From Shewanella sp. c952 (lineage in GTDB: Bacteria; Pseudomonadota; Gammaproteobacteria; Enterobacterales; Shewanellaceae), in assembly GCF_019654975.1 (NCBI RefSeq), contig NZ_BPEW01000008.1, forward strand, positions 91,434-155,433: a stretch of DNA of 64,000 nt. Direction: 5' to 3'. A program made the position numbers and the translations under genes. Shown here piece by piece: positions 62,290-64,000 of this stretch (its first letter is position 1; the number at the start of each line of letters is the position of its first letter). The notes beneath the pieces are model-generated. The model was not told the origin of the DNA. It searched no databases and saw nothing but the letters and a program-made list of their open reading frames with translations.

Positions 62290-62325
62290 AAATGGCATCT
62301 CTGTATAGGGGATGCCATTTTTACT
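62290..62325 (+). terminator. Rho-independent terminator after clpB
   Basis: AAATGGCATC (62290-62299) and GATGCCATTT (62311-62320) form a 10-bp stem with an 11-base loop followed by TTTTA. Confidence 0.82.
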
Positions 62326-62488
62326 TTATTGTCACCCTAGCGCTAAGAGGTCGGCATCATTTAGCGGTAACTTAACGATATGTTTGTATTCTCAAATTTT
62401 TCGTCAATACTCAATGATATTAATACGGCAGTGCATTTGTTAAGTTTCATGTATTGGTTGTAGGATTTTCTGACAGGGAGGCGTGTGT

Positions 62489-62809
62489 ATGAAGTTTCAA
62501 CTAGCAATAATCATTTTATCCTCAATAGTGATAGTGGGGTGTGCCAATGATGATCAACGTGGGCTTGCATCAGCCCCTTATATTGGTGAAGGCAATCAAG
62601 AGTTCGAAAGCCTTTATCATTATGGTTACTATCGCGGTTGTAAAAATGCTTATGTGACCCAGCAGCAACAAACAGAACTATACGGTTCTGTAGTTAAAGA
62701 TACTGCACTTGATGGCTTAGATAAATTTGATGATGGTTGGGAGGCGGGATTAAAAGCCTGTGAAGATGGGATTGCCCGTTCAATGTATAACCTAACTGCA
62801 AACCAATAG
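62489..62809 (+). CDS. Small lipoprotein of unknown function
   Basis: From ATG 62489 (GGGAGG upstream) this 106-residue protein has a lipoprotein signal (KFQLAIIILSSIVIVGC, Cys near residue 18). The mature part contains YHYGYYRGCKNAY and a second pair KACEDG, so two further cysteines could form a disulphide. The text FDDGWEAGLKACEDGI is reminiscent of small Shewanella/Vibrio lipoproteins without known role. It has its own terminator-like hairpin. Confidence 0.65.
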   Translation: MKFQLAIIILSSIVIVGCANDDQRGLASAPYIGEGNQEFESLYHYGYYRGCKNAYVTQQQQTELYGSVVKDTALDGLDKFDDGWEAGLKACEDGIARSMYNLTANQ

Positions 62810-62820
62810 TTGGCGGCATC

Positions 62821-62847
62821 GAGACAGACTCAAATCTAGTCTGTCTC
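62821..62847. terminator. Hairpin between convergent small genes
   Basis: GAGACAGACT (62821-62830) and AGTCTGTCTC (62838-62847) form a 10-bp stem with a 7-base loop just after the lipoprotein gene and before the 3' end of the DUF4124 gene. No long T-run follows. Confidence 0.6.
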
Positions 62848-62873
62848 ACTATCGTCCGATGGCGAAAGAGATA

Positions 62874-63383
62874 TTATTTAGAGCAAAATAAAGAGACTCG
62901 CTGTTTTTGTTCTTTTATCGCAGTTTGCCTTTGCTCTTCAGTCATCGCCACACTTTCGCCAGACTCTTTACTCTGTTTATTCAACTTTGAATGGCTCGTT
63001 AGTATATTAAGACTATGTTTAGCATTATCACAAATTAATTTTGCTTGTGCTTTATCAGATTTTTTTATTGCTATAGCGGACTTTTCTAACTCCGTAGGTT
63101 CACTTTTAACCTTGGCGGTTGCTTTTGGAGATACTGAACCAATTTTGGCTGGTTTAATATCTTCACTATAAATCTTTTTAACTTGTTTTTGTTCTGGTGG
63201 TTCTTGGCTGAAGTGCGTAACGCCATGCTCATCAACCCAAGTGTAGATTTCAGTTGCATATACATCGTTACTAAACAGGCTAATAAATAATACCAAGCCA
63301 GATAGAGCGGCAATAACGGAATAAGCGAAGAGATTGGGACTATTACTTTGGCTGGCAGTGACAGTAATCGGAGCTAATAACAT
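62874..63383 (-). CDS. DUF4124-domain secreted protein
   Basis: This 169-residue protein has an N-terminal hydrophobic segment (LFAYSVIAALSGLVLFISLF) ending near DVYA, then the DUF4124 motif EIYTWVDEHGVTHFSQEPPEQKQVKKI, in which W-x-D-x-x-G-x-x-H-F/Y-S is characteristic. The rest is Lys/Ser-rich with two cysteines. DUF4124 proteins are periplasmic and mostly uncharacterised. The first 20 residues before the hydrophobic core are long for a signal peptide, so a later start (for example a non-ATG codon) cannot be excluded. Confidence 0.75.
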   Translation of the reverse strand: MLLAPITVTASQSNSPNLFAYSVIAALSGLVLFISLFSNDVYATEIYTWVDEHGVTHFSQEPPEQKQVKKIYSEDIKPAKIGSVSPKATAKVKSEPTELEKSAIAIKKSDKAQAKLICDNAKHSLNILTSHSKLNKQSKESGESVAMTEEQRQTAIKEQKQRVSLFCSK

Positions 63384-63588
63384 GCTTCACCTTCTATATA
63401 AGTGACTATAGAGTCGTATTAAGGATTTTTACCATAATCGCCATGCTAGCTTGATAATTAGCTTCATAGCAAATGAAGCTTCTTACCTCTTTATAGAAGC
63501 AGTCATTGATTTTCAACAATGGGCCCCTTAGATAAAAGTCGTCTGCTTAGGTGATACAGCACTAACTTGATGCATGGTTTAAACAGAT
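63384..63588. other. Intergenic region before rRNA promoters
   Basis: No gene is visible. Together with the terminator that follows, this stretch separates the DUF4124 gene from the rRNA-type promoter region. Confidence 0.35.
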
Positions 63589-63613
63589 AAAAGGGGCGTC
63601 TAGCCCCTTTTTT
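63589..63613 (+). terminator. Terminator-like hairpin upstream of rRNA promoters
   Basis: AAAAGGGGC (63589-63597) and GCCCCTTTT (63603-63611) form a 9-bp stem with a 5-base loop, followed by TT and GTG. No plus-strand gene lies directly before it, so it may insulate the rRNA promoters. Confidence 0.7.
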
Positions 63614-63675
63614 GTGCGTATTGTTTGAGAATTGGTCGCTTAGGCGTGTTATTTCATTTTTTATCATTTAGCCCC

Positions 63676-63717
63676 TTGTGCTCTGTCAGGATTTGCCTAT
63701 AATGCGCATCCACTGAC
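63676..63717 (+). promoter_or_regulatory. rrn P1-type promoter
   Basis: TTGTGC (63676-63681), a 16-base spacer and TATAAT (63698-63703) followed by GCGCATCCACTGACACGG (63704-63721). The -10 and the initiation region match the E. coli rrnB P1 sequence TATAATGCGCCACCACTGAC except for a few bases. The GC-rich discriminator is typical of stringently controlled rRNA promoters. Confidence 0.8.
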
Positions 63718-64000
63718 ACGGCACAGCAGGCCAACTAACTAAACGAAAGCTTAGGTAGTACGGGACTTGCAGCGTAATCAGTACCTCTTTTAACTAAGAG
63801 GTGAGAGTTAAAAACCTTAGGGGATTTGATTCAGGTGACAAACGCTTTAAGGGCTTCGGGTAATGACTTCTGGTTAAGAAATCATCGCTTGAAAAACTTC
63901 TTAAAATAAGCGCTTGACGCCGCCACTGGAGAGTGTAGAATACGCCTCCTCAAGCCAACGACCTAGCGTCTTCGGCGAAGTATGAAAGATGACTTCACGC
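63704..64000 (+). other. Leader of a probable rRNA operon (16S gene outside window)
   Basis: The stretch after the P1-type promoter contains no coding frame and runs off the window. Its last part (GGTCG-type spacer, CTTCGGCGAAG hairpin near 63970) looks like the 5' leader of an rRNA operon. The 16S rRNA itself is not visible. Confidence 0.6.
63914..63941 (+). promoter_or_regulatory. rrn P2-type promoter
   Basis: TTGACG (63914-63919), a 16-base spacer and TAGAAT (63936-63941) followed by ACGCCTCCTC. It lies about 238 bases downstream of the P1-type promoter and near the window end. Confidence 0.7.

Overview
The window looks like a chromosome segment of a Shewanella-type gammaproteobacterium. 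This is inferred from gene content: a torECAD operon with a five-haem TorC, a pentahaem NrfA beside NarQ/NarP, a complete hut/hmu haem-uptake locus with its own TonB2/ExbB2/ExbD2, several large TonB-dependent receptors, and AroG, ClpB and RluD proteins that read like those of enteric relatives. I see no transposase, prophage or CRISPR array. Most of the window is core genome, with small accessory patches and two candidate miniature inverted-repeat elements.

Layout. 1-1717: end of an upstream gene, a small membrane protein, a c-type cytochrome and a lone AbrB/MazE-like protein. 1714-5190: an RstB/RstA-like two-component pair divergent from an unknown lipoprotein, with four GCTTAC direct repeats between them. 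5237-8583: small proteins (TM2, YdcH-like, DUF1707/LiaF-like, CatB-like acetyltransferase, L7/L12-like) and a candidate MITE. 8811-13556: torD, torA, torC, torE on the minus strand, with TorR-type boxes upstream and a strong terminator downstream. 14122-24323: haem utilisation (hutW, hmuVUT, exbD/exbB/tonB, haem receptor, hutX, hutZ) with Fur-type boxes. 24444-28418: ABC exporter, lipocalin, an odd structured region and an orphan secreted protein. 28551-36415: acyl-CoA ligase, ccoG, a sigma-54 activator and a large TonB-dependent receptor. 36586-41745: yacL, narP/narQ, nrfA, isochorismatase-like hydrolase. 42006-46906: glnK-amtB, two envelope proteins, aroG. 47103-49600: BlaI/M56 pair and a secreted unknown. 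49731-52656: a second candidate MITE, a cobalamin riboswitch with btuB, and tRNA-Phe. 52891-56826: an overlapping three-gene operon (RND/MMPL exporter, ferritin-like protein, KAS III-like enzyme). 57666-62264: bamD, rluD, pgeF, clpB. 62489-63383: two small envelope proteins. 63671-64000: rRNA-type promoters and leader, with the 16S gene presumably just past the window edge.

How the genes work together. Anaerobic respiration is served by TMAO reductase (TorECAD) and ammonifying nitrite reductase (NrfA under NarQP). Iron and cofactor acquisition is served by the haem locus, BtuB and an unassigned receptor. Nitrogen sensing is served by GlnK-AmtB, with NtrC-like sites. Envelope sensing is represented by RstAB-like, BlaI/M56 and BamD.

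The three parts I consider most worth following are: (i) the KAS III / ferritin-like / RND operon at 52891-56826, which looks like a compact uncharacterised biosynthesis-and-export unit; (ii) the sigma-54 activator with matching palindromes in front of itself and in front of ccoG, where a near-perfect -24/-12 promoter is present; (iii) the GCTTAC repeat array between the RstAB-like genes and the lipoprotein. All calls were made by reading the sequence; no database search was run.
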